Notes under the pieces: generated by a model
The model's input: only the letters and a program-made list of their open reading frames with translations
Told to the model about the DNA's origin: nothing
Databases searched by the model: none
Assembly (NCBI RefSeq): GCF_020740795.1
Contig: NC_067282.1
Span: 139,362,858 to 139,426,857, forward strand
Reading direction: 5' to 3'
Origin: Apus apus
Taxonomy: Eukaryota; Chordata; Aves; Apodiformes; Apodidae
Length of the DNA stretch: 64,000 bases
Shown: piece by piece, positions 1-10,915 of the stretch
Layout: every line of letters starts with the position of its first letter
Numbering within the stretch: position 1 is the stretch's first letter
Made by a program: the position numbers and the translations under genes

Positions 1-1882
1 GAAAACTGCAATCCTACAGGATGTTCTGAGATATGGGGCAAAGCATTTGAATTACTGTTAAAGCTGCTGGTACAAGCTGGCAAGCCCTTCAAAAGCCAAA
101 AAGCCTACATTACAGAAGCAGTGTGTATTGCTAGCAACCATGAAAAAGATACAGGGAAGGGTTTATCATGTCCTTTTTGAGTACTGCTAGCAGCTAAGAT
201 ACTTGAAGCAAGATACATTAAGTGACTTAAATATAGCACTTAGTATATTTCAGATGTGTATTTCATGGAAGGGCAAATGGCAGGGAGATTTAGTTCTCCC
301 TTAAAAGTAGCCAGCATAAGGCAGCTGCTAGAAACAGCCACAGTGGGTATGCTGCTGCTTAATACAACTGAAGTCATGGCCACACTGGTCCCCTACTGCA
401 CCTGCCCTGCACATCTAACCTAGCTCATTTTGACTGCCACTGATTTAAACAAAGATGACTGAGAAGGGATGGCAACAAGAACCTGAGGATAAGACGAGGG
501 CAGTGGCCTTTCCAAGTAAAGTAGTTGAAGCTGGAAGAGGCCACATGGTGCAGCCCTGAAGACATCCATCCCTCTGTGCTCTTCACTAATTATCTTGAAC
601 ATTCTGCCTCTTGGGCAGGGGAGGGCTACTTATGGGAGAAGAAAGAGTTACAGAAAATATCTGGAACATACTCAAGTTACAATTCACTGTGAGATTAAAT
701 TTACAGTAAGAAAAAGCACAACTTATTTGTCTAATTTAAAGTAACTGAAGTGCATTTGCAAACTTCCATGCTAGCCTTTTTCCAAAGAGACACTGAAGTT
801 TTGTCACTACATTATTAACATGTTTGTTTCAGAAAAAAGATGCTGCTCAGACGGCTACAGCTGAAACTCAAGTGTCCCTGCCAGCAGCCCCCAGATAAGC
901 ACACCAGAGAGCAACTCAACAACTGACTGTTAGGAGTTACAATATGTCAGTCATTTCAGTGAATGAAAACTGAGTCAATCTTCAGTTGTCCACATGTTAA
1001 TAATTTAAACTGTATATTACTTCTGTAAAAATGCCAGCACTTGTGCTAGAGACAGGAGCACAGCCACATGCAGCATGGACTCCTGAACTGTGCTCATGAC
1101 AACTTTGAGATCTCTCTCGTTCAGCATCAGCCATTCTTTGCTTCCTATCTTCCACAACACCACCTCTGTATCTCCTTCACTTTCAACTCCCTTTCGTGGT
1201 TGTTCTCTGCCTTACCTGAGGCACAGCCACGTTTCAAGCCTAGAGACCACCTGGAAAATGCTTATCAGCCTTCAGAGAGCAGGTGACAAGGAGAACAGTT
1301 GAGGTGAAGTCCTGAGTTTACAGAACAGAATTCAATTAACAAGTGTTTTGAACCTCCTGGGGCATTGGGAGGGGGGACAAGTTATTCAGTGAGAGAAGCA
1401 GACAGGTGCACAAGAGGGGACAGGAGCACGGCTGACGAGTCCCACGGCTGACGAGTCCCACTGCCCTGTCAGCTGTCGCCCTGCTCGGTGCCTCTCAAGC
1501 CGAGGCAAACCCCAGCTTCTGTTCAACCTGGAAAACCAAAGGGAATCTAAGCTCCCTACAGACCTCCCGGGTGAGGAGACAGCCCGAACGGTATGTCACA
1601 AGTACTGAAAGGATCTAAAACAATCGCAAAGTCTATTTCTACTTTGGATTTTCGAAACAAAACAAAACAAAACGCAAACCACCAACGTTCTGCAGCAGCC
1701 TGGCCCGTACACGCCGAGGCGGGTGACCCGACTGGGGCGGGGGAGCGGCGCGACCAGGCTGGCGGGAGGCCTCCCGCCGCCGGCAGCCGCCCCCGCCCAC
1801 CGGGCGCTCCCCTGCCCAGCCACCGGCCGCCTCGGGAACCCCTCACACCACAGCCCCGCCCCAGCGGGCGGGCACCCCTTAC
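1..1882 (-). other. DERA: DERA intron 1, 5' part (runs off the left edge)
   Basis: This stretch follows the DERA exon 1 donor on the minus strand. I looked for the next exon, which should encode a peptide like human LSWISKIQ, and did not see it. The reading frames here are short and unlike known proteins. The only structure I can support is a perfect 16-bp tandem duplication at 1427–1458. Confidence 0.6.
1427..1458. repeat. Perfect 16-bp tandem duplication in DERA intron 1
   Basis: The unit CACGGCTGACGAGTCC occurs at 1427–1442 and again at 1443–1458, followed by CAC as the start of a third copy. The copies are identical, so the duplication is recent or a sequence-length polymorphism. Confidence 0.85.
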
Positions 1883-2090
1883 CCAGCTCGGTGCCCGGGT
1901 TTCGGCCCGCCATAGCCCTGGCTGCCGGCGCCTCTCCGCCCCTGCTGCCGGAGCCGGGCGGGGCGGGCAGAGTTCGGCCTCTCCGGTCCCGCCCCGCACG
2001 GGCAGGAAGCAGGTGGCCCCGGGCCGCCATCGCCGTAGCAGCCATCCCTTCGTCCCGGGGCTGTCGGTAACCAAGGCCTACCCCCACCCC
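1690..2090. promoter_or_regulatory. DERA: CpG island, DERA promoter
   Basis: A GC- and CpG-rich block, sharply bounded by AT-rich DNA, covers the DERA start codon and its upstream sequence. On the minus strand a YY1-like ATGGCGG lies at 2030–2024, about 110 bases upstream of the start. There is no obvious TATA box. The transcription start cannot be fixed from sequence alone. Confidence 0.7.
1883..1913 (-). CDS. DERA: DERA coding exon 1 (deoxyribose-phosphate aldolase, partial gene)
   Basis: DERA cleaves 2-deoxy-D-ribose 5-phosphate to glyceraldehyde 3-phosphate and acetaldehyde in the cytosol. Only the first coding exon is in the window. The minus strand reads ATG at 1913 and encodes MAGRNPGTELG, which aligns with human DERA MSAHNRGTELD. 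The frame is cut after the first base of codon 11 by a donor G|GTAAGG (last exon base 1883). A codon-11 split after G fits the Asp codon in human. The start has G at -3 and G at +4. It sits in a CpG island on the same strand as STRAP and just beyond STRAP's 3' end, the gene order known from human. The catalytic lysine and barrel are encoded off the left edge. The match is short, so the call leans on the conserved residues, the donor phase and synteny together. Confidence 0.8.
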
Positions 2091-3474
2091 TGAGCTTCCA
2101 CTGCTGTTGTGTGAAAGGAAGTACTAAAACCTTCTGCTCCTTTAGCGATAAATAACACCTACCTTGCTGTCTCAATGCTCCCCCTTTCTTCGAGTTGCAA
2201 CTTCAGCCCTGCGTGCTCCGTGCCAGCGAAGAACCCACATGTTCACAACAGCACCATGCGAAGCAGCGATGGGCACGGCTCTGAAATCTGAGGGCGCTAT
2301 TCCGGACTCCTCTATAAAATGCTACACAGCCTACTTCAAAAACGGTGTAAGGACCAGAGCCTGCAAGAAGTTTCACCCTGAGGCGTACAAGTGCCTTGTT
2401 TTAAGCACATCCTGCAGCTTGCAGAATGAACAGCTTCTAGGCTGAAGCGCTAGATTTGGAGCCCTCATCAACTCTTAACAGATTCAGTAACGTTGAAATA
2501 ATTAGCTCTAAATCAGAGGGTTGTAAGTTGCCTTTTTCTTAAGAGTAAAATTCAAATACTTAACTGCACAACTGATTTTAGGATAGTCTGCAAAATAATG
2601 TATCCTTACTACTACTACTGCATTAAGACACCATGATCTATGGCATCATTCTGTTTTCCTTCCTACCACCCCTCCCCAACAGTTGAAGTTGGAAGGGACC
2701 TCTGTTAACCACCTGAGCCTTTCCACCTGCTGAAGCAGGCTGAGCTACAGCAGGTTCCAGTTGCGTTTTGAGTGTCAAGAATGGACACTTCACAACCTTT
2801 CCAGACAACCCATTACAGTGCTTGGCTGCCCATCACAACAGAAAAATATTTTCTTATGTTCTGACAGCATTGCCCATGTTTCAATTTATATCCATTTTCA
2901 AATGGTAAGCTTCAATTTTCCAACATGATAGCATTACCTGGGAAGAATTTAAGGTAACAGTAAGGACACGTGAATAAAAAGTGTGTGGATAAATATACCT
3001 CTGCATAACTTTTCTGCTTTGCACACAGGATGCATAATGTAAATCTTTCAGCATAACATTAAAGGAAGTCACAAGTGGAAGAATGTCAGTATTTTCTTTA
3101 ATGAAGAAAATATGATTTGTAACCTTGAGAGAGTAACTTTTTTATCCAGTCTGGAGGACTAAACCCAAGCTTTATACAGATTCAGAGCCAATGTCTGAGA
3201 TTTTCATGTACAACCAAATATTTCAGGCAGCATGTTTAATTTAGGAGTTTTCACTGCTTTTGATTTTAGAGACTCATGTTTACATTCAAACTTTAAAGAA
3301 TAAAAAAACCACAAAGCTTACAGATCAAAGAACCTGCCGCCCTCTGTACCAACGTTAAACACATTGTAACTGCTTTCTCCTCCATACAGTACAACACCAA
3401 GATCCTGGAAACAATTATGTTGTTAACTTGGTTGCTTTGCCATTCCATGAACCCAAAGCTCAACACTAAGATAA
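2091..3474. other. Intergenic spacer between DERA promoter and STRAP 3' end
   Basis: The spacer contains the flank of the DERA CpG island, one CR1 fossil (2681–2866) and unremarkable AT-rich sequence. Frames at 2164–2445 and 2881–3072 are short and have no recognisable homology. Two minus-strand ATTAAA hexamers (around 3240 and 3103) could serve as distal STRAP poly(A) signals. Confidence 0.5.
2681..2866 (-). mobile_element. CR1 LINE fragment (3' region), minus orientation
   Basis: Reading along the plus strand, GTTGGAAGGGACCTCTG followed by cysteine/proline-codon-rich text and TGTTCTGACAG matches the reversed 3' untranslated region of avian CR1. The copy is about 190 bp, 5'-truncated and diverged, with no clean octamer tail left. 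It lies downstream of STRAP. Confidence 0.75.
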
Positions 3475-3967
3475 GAGTTTTTAGAGGCATTTTATTTAGA
3501 CAACTGAAAACATCTAAACTTTCAGAAGCAGCATACAATGAAACAAAACCCAAACCAAATACTTTCAGTACACAAACCTTATTTTCAACTAAAGCCAAAT
3601 TTTCCAGCTTTCAAGAATAAAATAAAAAGGTAAAAGACATTGTATCTCTTGTCCGTAATAAAGAAAACACACTACAATGAGTCTAACTGAAATTACAGAG
3701 ACTAGATCTTGGTTTGTGCACTTCTTTGAAAAGACAGTAGGCAGTTATGCTAAAAAGACAGCAAAACTCTACTACATGTCTTGTTGGTTGTTTTTTTTGG
3801 ATACTCAGTTCTCTTACAAACAACACCTAGCCAGTTCCACCGCATTCTCATCAATTACTGCCCATCTTTGCCTTATATGTTGAGAGCACACTCTGGAAGG
3901 CTGCTGTTTATCACTGTTCACTTGATTCCATCTCTTATGTCCGTATGTTGAGTAACACTTGCAATAA
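3475..3967 (-). other. STRAP: STRAP 3' untranslated region with AATAAA signal
   Basis: The sequence after the STRAP stop is AT-rich and noncoding. The only canonical minus-strand AATAAA before the CR1 fossil lies at 3496–3491, followed by a GT-containing stretch (around 3465–3445), which suggests cleavage near 3475 and a 3' UTR of about 490 nt. The exact end is inferred. Confidence 0.55.
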
Positions 3968-4029
3968 TCAGGCCTTAACTTCAGGAGCTGAGCTGTAGAC
4001 CGAGTCTGAGTTTTCTGAGGCAAGTTCTT
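3968..4029 (-). CDS. STRAP: STRAP coding exon 10 (residues 331–350 and stop)
   Basis: Acceptor AATTGCAG|AAGA; product [10 protein letters not shown] then SSAPEVKA and TGA at 3970–3968. Human ends EEIASENSDC...SAPDVKA. The exon is too short to stand out as a reading frame but matches the family C-terminus clearly. Confidence 0.93.
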
Positions 4030-7000
4030 CTGCAATTAAATAAAAAGGGTATTATCATTAAAATTCAACTTAGATATAAAAAACAAACAAACGTTGCAGG
4101 GATTGCTTAAAGACCAGTTCAGTTTGTTTTCCCATTTAACTTGATGCAGTTATTCTACCCCATCTGCTCAGCCTGCACAGCTCTAGTCACTAGTCTGGCA
4201 CTTACCATGTGGTCATTTTCAGGAAAACGCATTCAAAGATGCCAGTAGGCACTTGGGGAACTACCTCTTCCATACTACAGTATGCTACCATCTTGACTGA
4301 TCTTTTAGCACTTAGCTAAGTTGAAGCTGTCAGTTCAGTGAATTACCTATTTCCTCCTCTGCAGTTCCTGGAAGAGTGGTCCTTGCTTTGGCTGCTTCTG
4401 CATTCTCCTCTTCTGTAAAGAAAAGGGAAAAAAAACAGTAAGTACTTCTAGTTTCCCCTCACCCACCATATTAAAAAAAATAAGATTATCCACCTAATTG
4501 TTGAGGATGAACAGTTGGGTAAGCAATCTGTTAATGAATACTCAACAGCAGTTTTCTAAACATTCTCGCCCGTCTCCCAGCCCCAGGCTTAGAGAACTGA
4601 AGCACAATGTAAAATAAAACTATCATCCATACTTTTTTCTACATATTCTTCTCTCTGTAAGACTTATAAAAGTGGTACTTCATATTTCTTGCTCTTTAAC
4701 ATAAAAATACATCAGACATTTGCTTACATATCCACCAAGAGTTTATATTCAATAAGCTTACAGGTTTGAAGTTAACTGCTTAAATAACAACCAAAAAAGC
4801 AAATCCTTAAATCTAACACATTGTCAGAAGACAATACAGTTCCTGTACGAAATTCTGATGATGTATACCACTTACAATAGATATTACTTTAAAAGTGCAG
4901 ATGAAGCAGCCAAGTTTCACCAGAAACACCTGCACACTTACCAGGAACTACACACTTCCAAAGACCATAGGTTTTCCCTACTATCGTCTGCCACAGCCTT
5001 AGTGTGCCATCCTCAGAGCCACTTGCATATAACTCCCCATCAGGGCTAAATCTCACACAGTGAATTGGACCAAAGTGTCCTTTGTAAGATTCTGTGAGAA
5101 AAGACAAAAAGAAAACATCAATTTCAAATTTCAGTCAACAACTGAAATTAGTAAATACAAACTGATCAGAAGAGGGGAAAAAAAAAAACACTGTTGGGAG
5201 GCACTTTGTCAGTACTTCTGACACAACACAAAGCTGCCATTAATTGACGTCTCAGTGATCCCTAATTTAGGTAACATATTGATGTTTTATTAACTGCAAG
5301 AAAACAGGTGCTTATCTATTCTAAGCAAAACTACAAAGCAAACCAGTGGCATGGAGTACACATGCTCTGTTCCTTCAACTATTCACTCTGTACACATAAC
5401 ATTTTAAATGAGGACAGGATGAACAAACAAACTTAGAAATACAATTTTAAAAAAAAATATATTTGGCCAACATTAAGAAGAACACAAATATATCGTATTT
5501 TTCATAAAAGCAAGTAGCTGCCACTCAGCTGACATAATAAATCCTATAGTATGACACAAGTTAACATACAGCTTGCTACTGCCACAATACAGATGACAAC
5601 TTTTTTTTTTTTTTAAAGGGTGAAAAGAGCAGTTTAATGGAGGCTTTAATTAATTCTAGAGGAATACTGTTAAGTGTACCGAGATAAAAAAAATACTCAA
5701 CTGGTAATTTACCTTTCATCCTCTTGTACAGCATGCTATGCTAAGACCTTGAGTACAACAGTTTCACTTCTTAGTCATTATTTCATTAATCTAACACCCA
5801 TTTTAGAACTCTTTTTATTAAGGAAGACAAACATACCTAATTCTTCTCCTGTATTATAGTCATATTTGTAGAGTTTAAAATCTTCACCACCTGCAACCAA
5901 ACACTCTTTTGCAGGGTGAAGTGATGCAGAATTGATTGTAGCAGGTGCTTCAAATGATTTAATCTGCTCTAAACTGAGGGAGAATTTTGTTAATAAAGTT
6001 AATTTAAAAAAAATAAAAAGATTCTGAGCAAAGAAACTGTGATTGCATTAATCACAACTGATTTTAAGAAAAACAGAACACAACCCCTTTCTGAAACAAG
6101 TTTTAATACTTGAAAATCAAGCTCATCAAGTCAGAAACAAGTTCAGAGTAAGCAAAACAAAAGCTCACATACTCAGAACTACTCTCTGGAATACATTTAA
6201 GTGTGTAAATTGTTTTCTTAAGACATCATAGAGATGTATAAATAATTAGTTCTCTGAAAAGCACTGAACTGAATTCTTGCCAATACTTATTTAACTGCAA
6301 TTACAGTTAGTGTAAAACACAGAAATGGCACTGAATCTTTACAATCTAGCATTTTACAGACAGTTAAGGGTTCACCATTTCACAAGATGGTAGTTGTTTT
6401 ACACTGCTTTTGACAAGGCAGAAAGCAAAGATATTACAACTTGGTGATTTTGACCTCGTGCAGCCAGTTTTTACCCACAACCAAGCCCATTACTCAATCT
6501 GTGAAAATTCTGTGGTTTGGACTCACGTTTCTGCACTGTGAAAAGCAATAGTCTTCCCATAGGTTATCACAAGTATCTGTCCTTCTGGAACATACTCCAT
6601 GCTGCTCACTGACATGGCAACATTTAGTGCCTTCACTTCAGTCATGGTACTCCGGTCCCAGAGGCTTAAGAGGAAACAAAAAGGAGAAGACAACTCTCAA
6701 GATTACTTCAGCAAATCAAACAATTTTCACCTCCCATCCATGGCAAAATGTGGATGAAAAAAGCCACCTAAGAGAGAACATGGTTTGATTCCACAGGTAC
6801 TTGGGATTTCCAGTGGCATCCTTATTTTAACACTTTGCCTAAGTGAGAAGGAAGACACGCTTACTTTAAAATCCTGTTACTTTTGAAGCTCAATGCAACA
6901 CCATTAAATGGTACACACACCATTTAACTACTCAAGGATTCTCTGAGAGAGTAAAAACCTTGTTTAAAGCCTCCTAAGCAACAAAGCTTTCTAGAAGCAA

Positions 7001-10000
7001 GGCTTGAGGATTCCATTCTGCCGTCATATCTCACAAGGCAATGAAGTACTAATGCAAACATACCAAGAACAGATTCATTTAAGATAATACAGTTTTCTGT
7101 TCAGGGCTGTAAGAGCTATCTAAAGAGAAAATAATGGAAAATGCTTTGCTATGACAAGAATATTTTCATTCATTAGCTGACTGCTGCATTTCTACTTCTA
7201 CAAATCAGAGAAAAGTAAAAAGTACTAGGCTCTTGTCTCTCTTGAACACCAGGAAACCAAAAAGACCTGGAGCTGAAAAGGAGACTACAGGGCATTACAG
7301 AAGGAGATTGCAGGCAGGTACACTACATTGCACCAGCCACTTTGCCCTCCCATCCTTCCTTCTACAAAGCAGGGAAGACCATTCTATTTATTTCTCCTTT
7401 GTGCTGTAAAAGTAAGAATAGTGAGACAGCTAGGCATGAGATGACACTGGTCATATTGCCCAGAAAGCTGATGAAGCAGTAAGACACATAGCCCATCTTT
7501 TCTGGACAGCATAGTTTGAGGAAGGGTCTTTTTCAATTCTTCTTCCCAGCAGCCAGGTTTGTCAAGGTTTCAGTACATCTCCTATCAACTGGACATAAAC
7601 AACCTATGCTACTTACATACTTTACAAAAACAACCCAAGTATAACTATAGTCTCACATAAATTATGGCACGATAATAAACAAAAGCAAGCTTCTTAAAAA
7701 ACTGAAAGTGACTTTTTCTTACCGGACAGTTTTATCATCAGCTGAAAGAATCTGTTTGTCATCACTGCTCCATAAAGCCTTTTTAATGCCAGACGTATGT
7801 CCACTGATAATATCAGGTTCTTAAAATAAAGCCAAATATTTTAATACATGTAAGTAAATGAAATAATGTCATGCAACAGTTGGGAAGTTTTCTTAAGCTA
7901 TAAGGATTTTCAATTACTAGAAACTGTAAAATCACTTCCGAGCACTTATGACTTGATTTGTACATCTTATTCCAGGAACATAATACATGCAAACTGGGTA
8001 TCTGATTGTCTACATTTAAAAAGCTTCACTAGTTCTACATTAAGGTTCTCTAGCTTCATATAAATCATCAGTAGTTCAGTACCAACATGAATTTAAACAC
8101 ACTTATATATGCAGAGTCTTATTTATTTTATTTAAATTTTATTCAATTACACCTATTTCTAATGAGTCCGTGTTAAATGGAAACATGCTACCTTTGAAGT
8201 CCATTATAGATAAACTCTAACTCACTTATAAAAGCATAAACTTAAAATATACAGATTATCTTACTATAGCAAAAGTTTATACACACTACATTTGTAAAAC
8301 AATCCTCAAGTTTCTGTGATTCGTAAGAGGTAGCTCTCAATTTCAGAACTTTAACTCCAAAAAACAAGAAACAGTTCTAAAAGCAGACTCACCTGCTTCT
8401 GGCTTGCTCAAGTCATAGATACGCAACAGTTTATCCTGTCCACCTGTTAACAGATAATTGCTATCCTGAAACAGAAGTGTAAAGGGTCAACTCTATTTTG
8501 AATCAAAATACCAGCCTTCATCTGAGAGTCTTAAGCTAACAGTTCTTTCTCTCAGACAGCCTCTCATACACTCATTACAGCTAAGTTACAATCTTAAAGT
8601 GGCATGCTGAATTGTTTGCCTGTTGAGACACACATGTAAAAAGTAGAAAACTTAACTCATAGCAAAACATACTTCTCTGGTGAATAAAGAACAAAGGTTT
8701 TTCATACCTGCGTAAAATCCACACTCTTGACAATGTGTTTGTGAGCCAATGTGATTAGTTCATCGCCTGACACAGCATCCCACACTTTGCTAAATGGCAA
8801 GAGAAAGCATTTGCATGTTAGCAGAACCAGGACAAAACAACCTGGGCAGTCAGATTAGTTTGTAAGCAAGCTTTCCTGACACCATCATAGAATTGTATCA
8901 TAAATGCTACATTCTTATAAGGTATAACCTAGTTAGTGAATGAGAATACTTCATGTTTTTACTGAAGATTTATTTTTTTTTACACTATCCTACCATTTTC
9001 CTTTATTCTTTTCTTCAAGATAATGCACAATAATTAGCACTTTAGTTATAGGACAAAGGCAGTTCCCCACAACTTTATTATTAGAGATTGCCCTCTCCTA
9101 ACAGGATTCAACTTGCCAAATGGTAATATATGCTGCAAACAGCACTAACAAACAACAACAACAAAAATAAAATCAAATAAATAATTCACTAGAATTTTCA
9201 CAAGAGTTTTTTTGTAGTAACAAGAGACTAACTGGTAGAGGCAAAATAAAAATCACTCTTTTAACTTTGCTATAAGTAGAGTACCCGAGATTATAGCCAC
9301 ATAGAAACGTTATTCTAGCAAACTGGTACTGTAATTAAGTACATTTATCAAGAAGCACAGTTGTTCATCATGACAGTATCTGCTGTATCATAACTGTTAT
9401 CTGCTTCCAAGAACTTAAAAGTCTAGGCTTTGATCTGGCTTACCACAAATAAGCTATCAATTACTAAAGATAAACAAATGAATCAGTAACTTACTACAGC
9501 TCTATGTCACCAAAGAGAATTATAGACTAAAATCAAAGTAGACCTCCAAGACTGTCAATCACTTACGCTGTAAAATCTGCTGCTGCTGTAGCTGCTTTAG
9601 TGGCATCCATGTTTAAAGTGGCACCCCAAACCGCACCTTTATGACCTAGAAAGGTGCCAATCCAGTCTCCCGTGTCACCCTGACGCAACATAGGCTTCCC
9701 ATCTTCACAAAAACAAAAAAAAAAAATTCAGGTAACATGATAAAAAAAGGAACCTGTTTTTTTAAAAAAACACTCCCTTGCACCAGCCATGTGGAAACGC
9801 AACATACTTTATGAAGCTACCCTTGGTAAGAGAGGTTAGCTGAAGAGCTTAGGCATGCAGCTGTACTTACTGCATACACCTAAAACTGTAGATATTAAAA
9901 TGCTACTGGAAATAAGATTTTTTTTTCTTTAGGTTTGCATTAAGGGGATTGAAAAGAGCACTTTGTTTAGGTTTTATTTTTACTAAAGTTTTCTTCAGGC

Positions 10001-10896
10001 AGGACAGGCCTGTTTTCACTTTGGAACTCTATTTTCAGACTAGCAGCATGCAGATACAAGTCTTGTGTTTGTAATCAGGTAGGCTTCGAACAAATAAGCA
10101 GATGTTGTAAAAATGAAACAGAAATAGAAAGCTTTTCATGTGATTATTTTTTTCTGGGAGCCTATCAGAAAGTTGTTCAAGACGTACAGCTGAACTGGAA
10201 GCACTCCAAGACAGAAGGAAAGGTCTTTTTCAACTTACAAATACGTTTGTAAGATTAACGTATGCGTGTATGGAGAAGGAATGCTATTCACATCATGCGG
10301 GTTCTGACGGGAAAGTAGACATTGTCACTGTGGCTGGCAAGGCAGCTGCCCCGGTTAAACAGGAGCTCGCTTTAAAATCTACAGAACACGTCCACTGACG
10401 GTGGAAACAGGCAATTTTGGAAGTAAATCTTTCCGAGGCTCCCCCTCCACGGTTTGAATCCAAACAGGCCGAAGGCGGGCCACGACACCCCGAGGCTAAC
10501 CCGGTAGCTAAGCACCACGAAATTCAGCTGCCCGCTCCCTTTTCCGTTCGGTGACACTGGAAGCCGGTATCGCCCTACAAGCCCCAGCGCTTCGGGGGGC
10601 GAAGAGGGCAGCCCGGCACAACCCCCCGTCCGCGGCTCCTCCCGCGCTACCCCCAACCCCAGCGGCCTAGGAGCAGCGGGACGGAGGCGCGGCGCTGCTG
10701 CTGCCCCGCCGCCCGGCGCCGAGGACATCCCCGCCAGGCAGACCCAGACCAGCTCCCCGCTCCCACAGCCCCGCCCGGGCTCACCCTTGCAGGCGCTGAT
10801 GAGGAAGTACCCGTAGGGGGTGACGCCGCTGAAGGCCAGGTCCACCACGGGCCGCGTGTGCCCGGAGCACGTCAGCGGGGTCTGCCTCATGGCCAT
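3968..10896 (-). CDS. STRAP: STRAP (UNRIP), complete ten-exon WD40 gene
   Basis: STRAP is a WD40 beta-propeller scaffold. In the literature it binds TGF-beta receptors and Smad7 to damp signalling, and joins the SMN complex through GEMIN6/7 and UNR/CSDE1. Coding exons, minus strand: 10896–10785, 9702–9567, 8789–8708, 8465–8393, 7819–7723, 6664–6527, 5973–5837, 5091–4942, 4412–4347, 4029–3968. All borders are GT/AG, phases agree, and the sum is 1053 nt, giving 350 residues as in human. The N-terminus [16 protein letters not shown] is identical to human. WD-type strand ends are visible as AKVWD, LLRIYD, TVRLWD and TLRLWQ. The start was chosen by identity to human and a near-perfect Kozak (GCCGCCATGG). 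The propeller is highly conserved; only the acidic tail diverges. Introns range from 242 to 1082 bp, compact compared with mammals. No broken exon was seen. Confidence 0.97.
4347..4412 (-). CDS. STRAP: STRAP coding exon 9 (residues 309–330, acidic tail)
   Basis: Acceptor TTTACAG|AAGA; product [20 protein letters not shown] then EI. It aligns with the human tail (EEDSGELAKPKIGFPETTEE) but differs at about half the positions, unlike the propeller. Donor ATAG|GTAATT is the weakest of the gene. Confidence 0.9.
   Translation of the reverse strand, partial: KRRMQKQPKQGPLFQELQRRK
4942..5091 (-). CDS. STRAP: STRAP coding exon 8 (residues 259–308)
   Basis: Acceptor CTCACAG|AATC; product [20 protein letters not shown], then [13 protein letters not shown] and [12 protein letters not shown]. 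This is WD7, almost identical to human, where the end reads KCVLP. Donor CCTG|GTAAGT. Reading through the donor would add only about 20 unrelated residues. Confidence 0.97.
5837..5973 (-). CDS. STRAP: STRAP coding exon 7 (residues 213–258)
   Basis: Acceptor CCCTCAG|TTTA; product [20 protein letters not shown], then [15 protein letters not shown] and GEEL. This is WD6. Cys replaces human Phe in KE(F/C)LVAGG. Donor TTAG|GTATGT. Confidence 0.95.
6527..6664 (-). CDS. STRAP: STRAP coding exon 6 (residues 167–212)
   Basis: Acceptor TCTTAAG|CCTC completes Arg and gives [14 protein letters not shown], then SVSSMEY and [13 protein letters not shown]. The segment is more variable against human (DHATMTEVKSLNFN). 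It spans the end of WD4 and WD5. Donor AAAC|GTGAGT. Confidence 0.95.
7723..7819 (-). CDS. STRAP: STRAP coding exon 5 (residues 135–166)
   Basis: Acceptor TTTAAG|AACC; product begins [17 protein letters not shown] (human EPKEISGHTSG) and ends [10 protein letters not shown]. This is WD4. Donor CCG|GTAAGA, leaving two bases of the Arg codon. Confidence 0.95.
8393..8465 (-). CDS. STRAP: STRAP coding exon 4 (residues 111–134)
   Basis: Acceptor TTTCAG|GATAGC; product [18 protein letters not shown] followed by LSKPEA (human LNKPEA). This is the end of WD3. Donor GCAG|GTGAGT. The upstream intron is the shortest of the gene, 242 bp. Confidence 0.95.
8708..8789 (-). CDS. STRAP: STRAP coding exon 3 (residues 83–110)
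   Basis: Acceptor TTTAG|CAAAG; product [12 protein letters not shown] then THAHKHIV-like text ending SVDFTQ (human TVDFTQ). It closes WD2 with the canonical WD dipeptide. The exon ends in phase 0 at CAG|GTATGA. Confidence 0.95.
9567..9702 (-). CDS. STRAP: STRAP coding exon 2 (residues 38–82)
   Basis: The acceptor GTGAAG|AT completes the Asp codon. The product [17 protein letters not shown] and on through TAAADFTA matches the second half of WD1 and most of WD2. Met replaces human Lys in the ATLNxDATKA loop. Donor GC|GTAAGT. Confidence 0.95.
10785..10896 (-). CDS. STRAP: STRAP coding exon 1 (residues 1–37)
   Basis: This exon encodes [16 protein letters not shown] through FLISACK, the start of the first WD repeat, with Val where human has Ile in the SG(I/V)TPYG motif. 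The donor is AAGG|GTGAGC and splits the next Asp codon after its first base. A second ATG lies two codons in (10890). Confidence 0.96.
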
Positions 10897-10915
10897 GGCG
10901 GCGGCGGCGAAGGGC

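Noticed and set aside
1427-1470. CTGACGAGTCCC, repeated, resembles the CUGANGA core of a hammerhead ribozyme
   Set aside because: The matching stem II strand and the obligatory GAAA box do not follow in either copy, so a hammerhead cannot fold here. The likeness comes from a short GC-rich word.
1556-2093. Several overlapping frames over 100 codons on both strands in the DERA island
   Set aside because: They are open because stop codons are rare in GC-rich DNA. Only the minus-strand frame at 1913 matches a known protein and ends at a donor.
9366-9372. Minus-strand ATGATGA in STRAP intron 2 considered as a C/D snoRNA C box
   Set aside because: No CTGA D box lies at the required distance and no terminal stem is visible.
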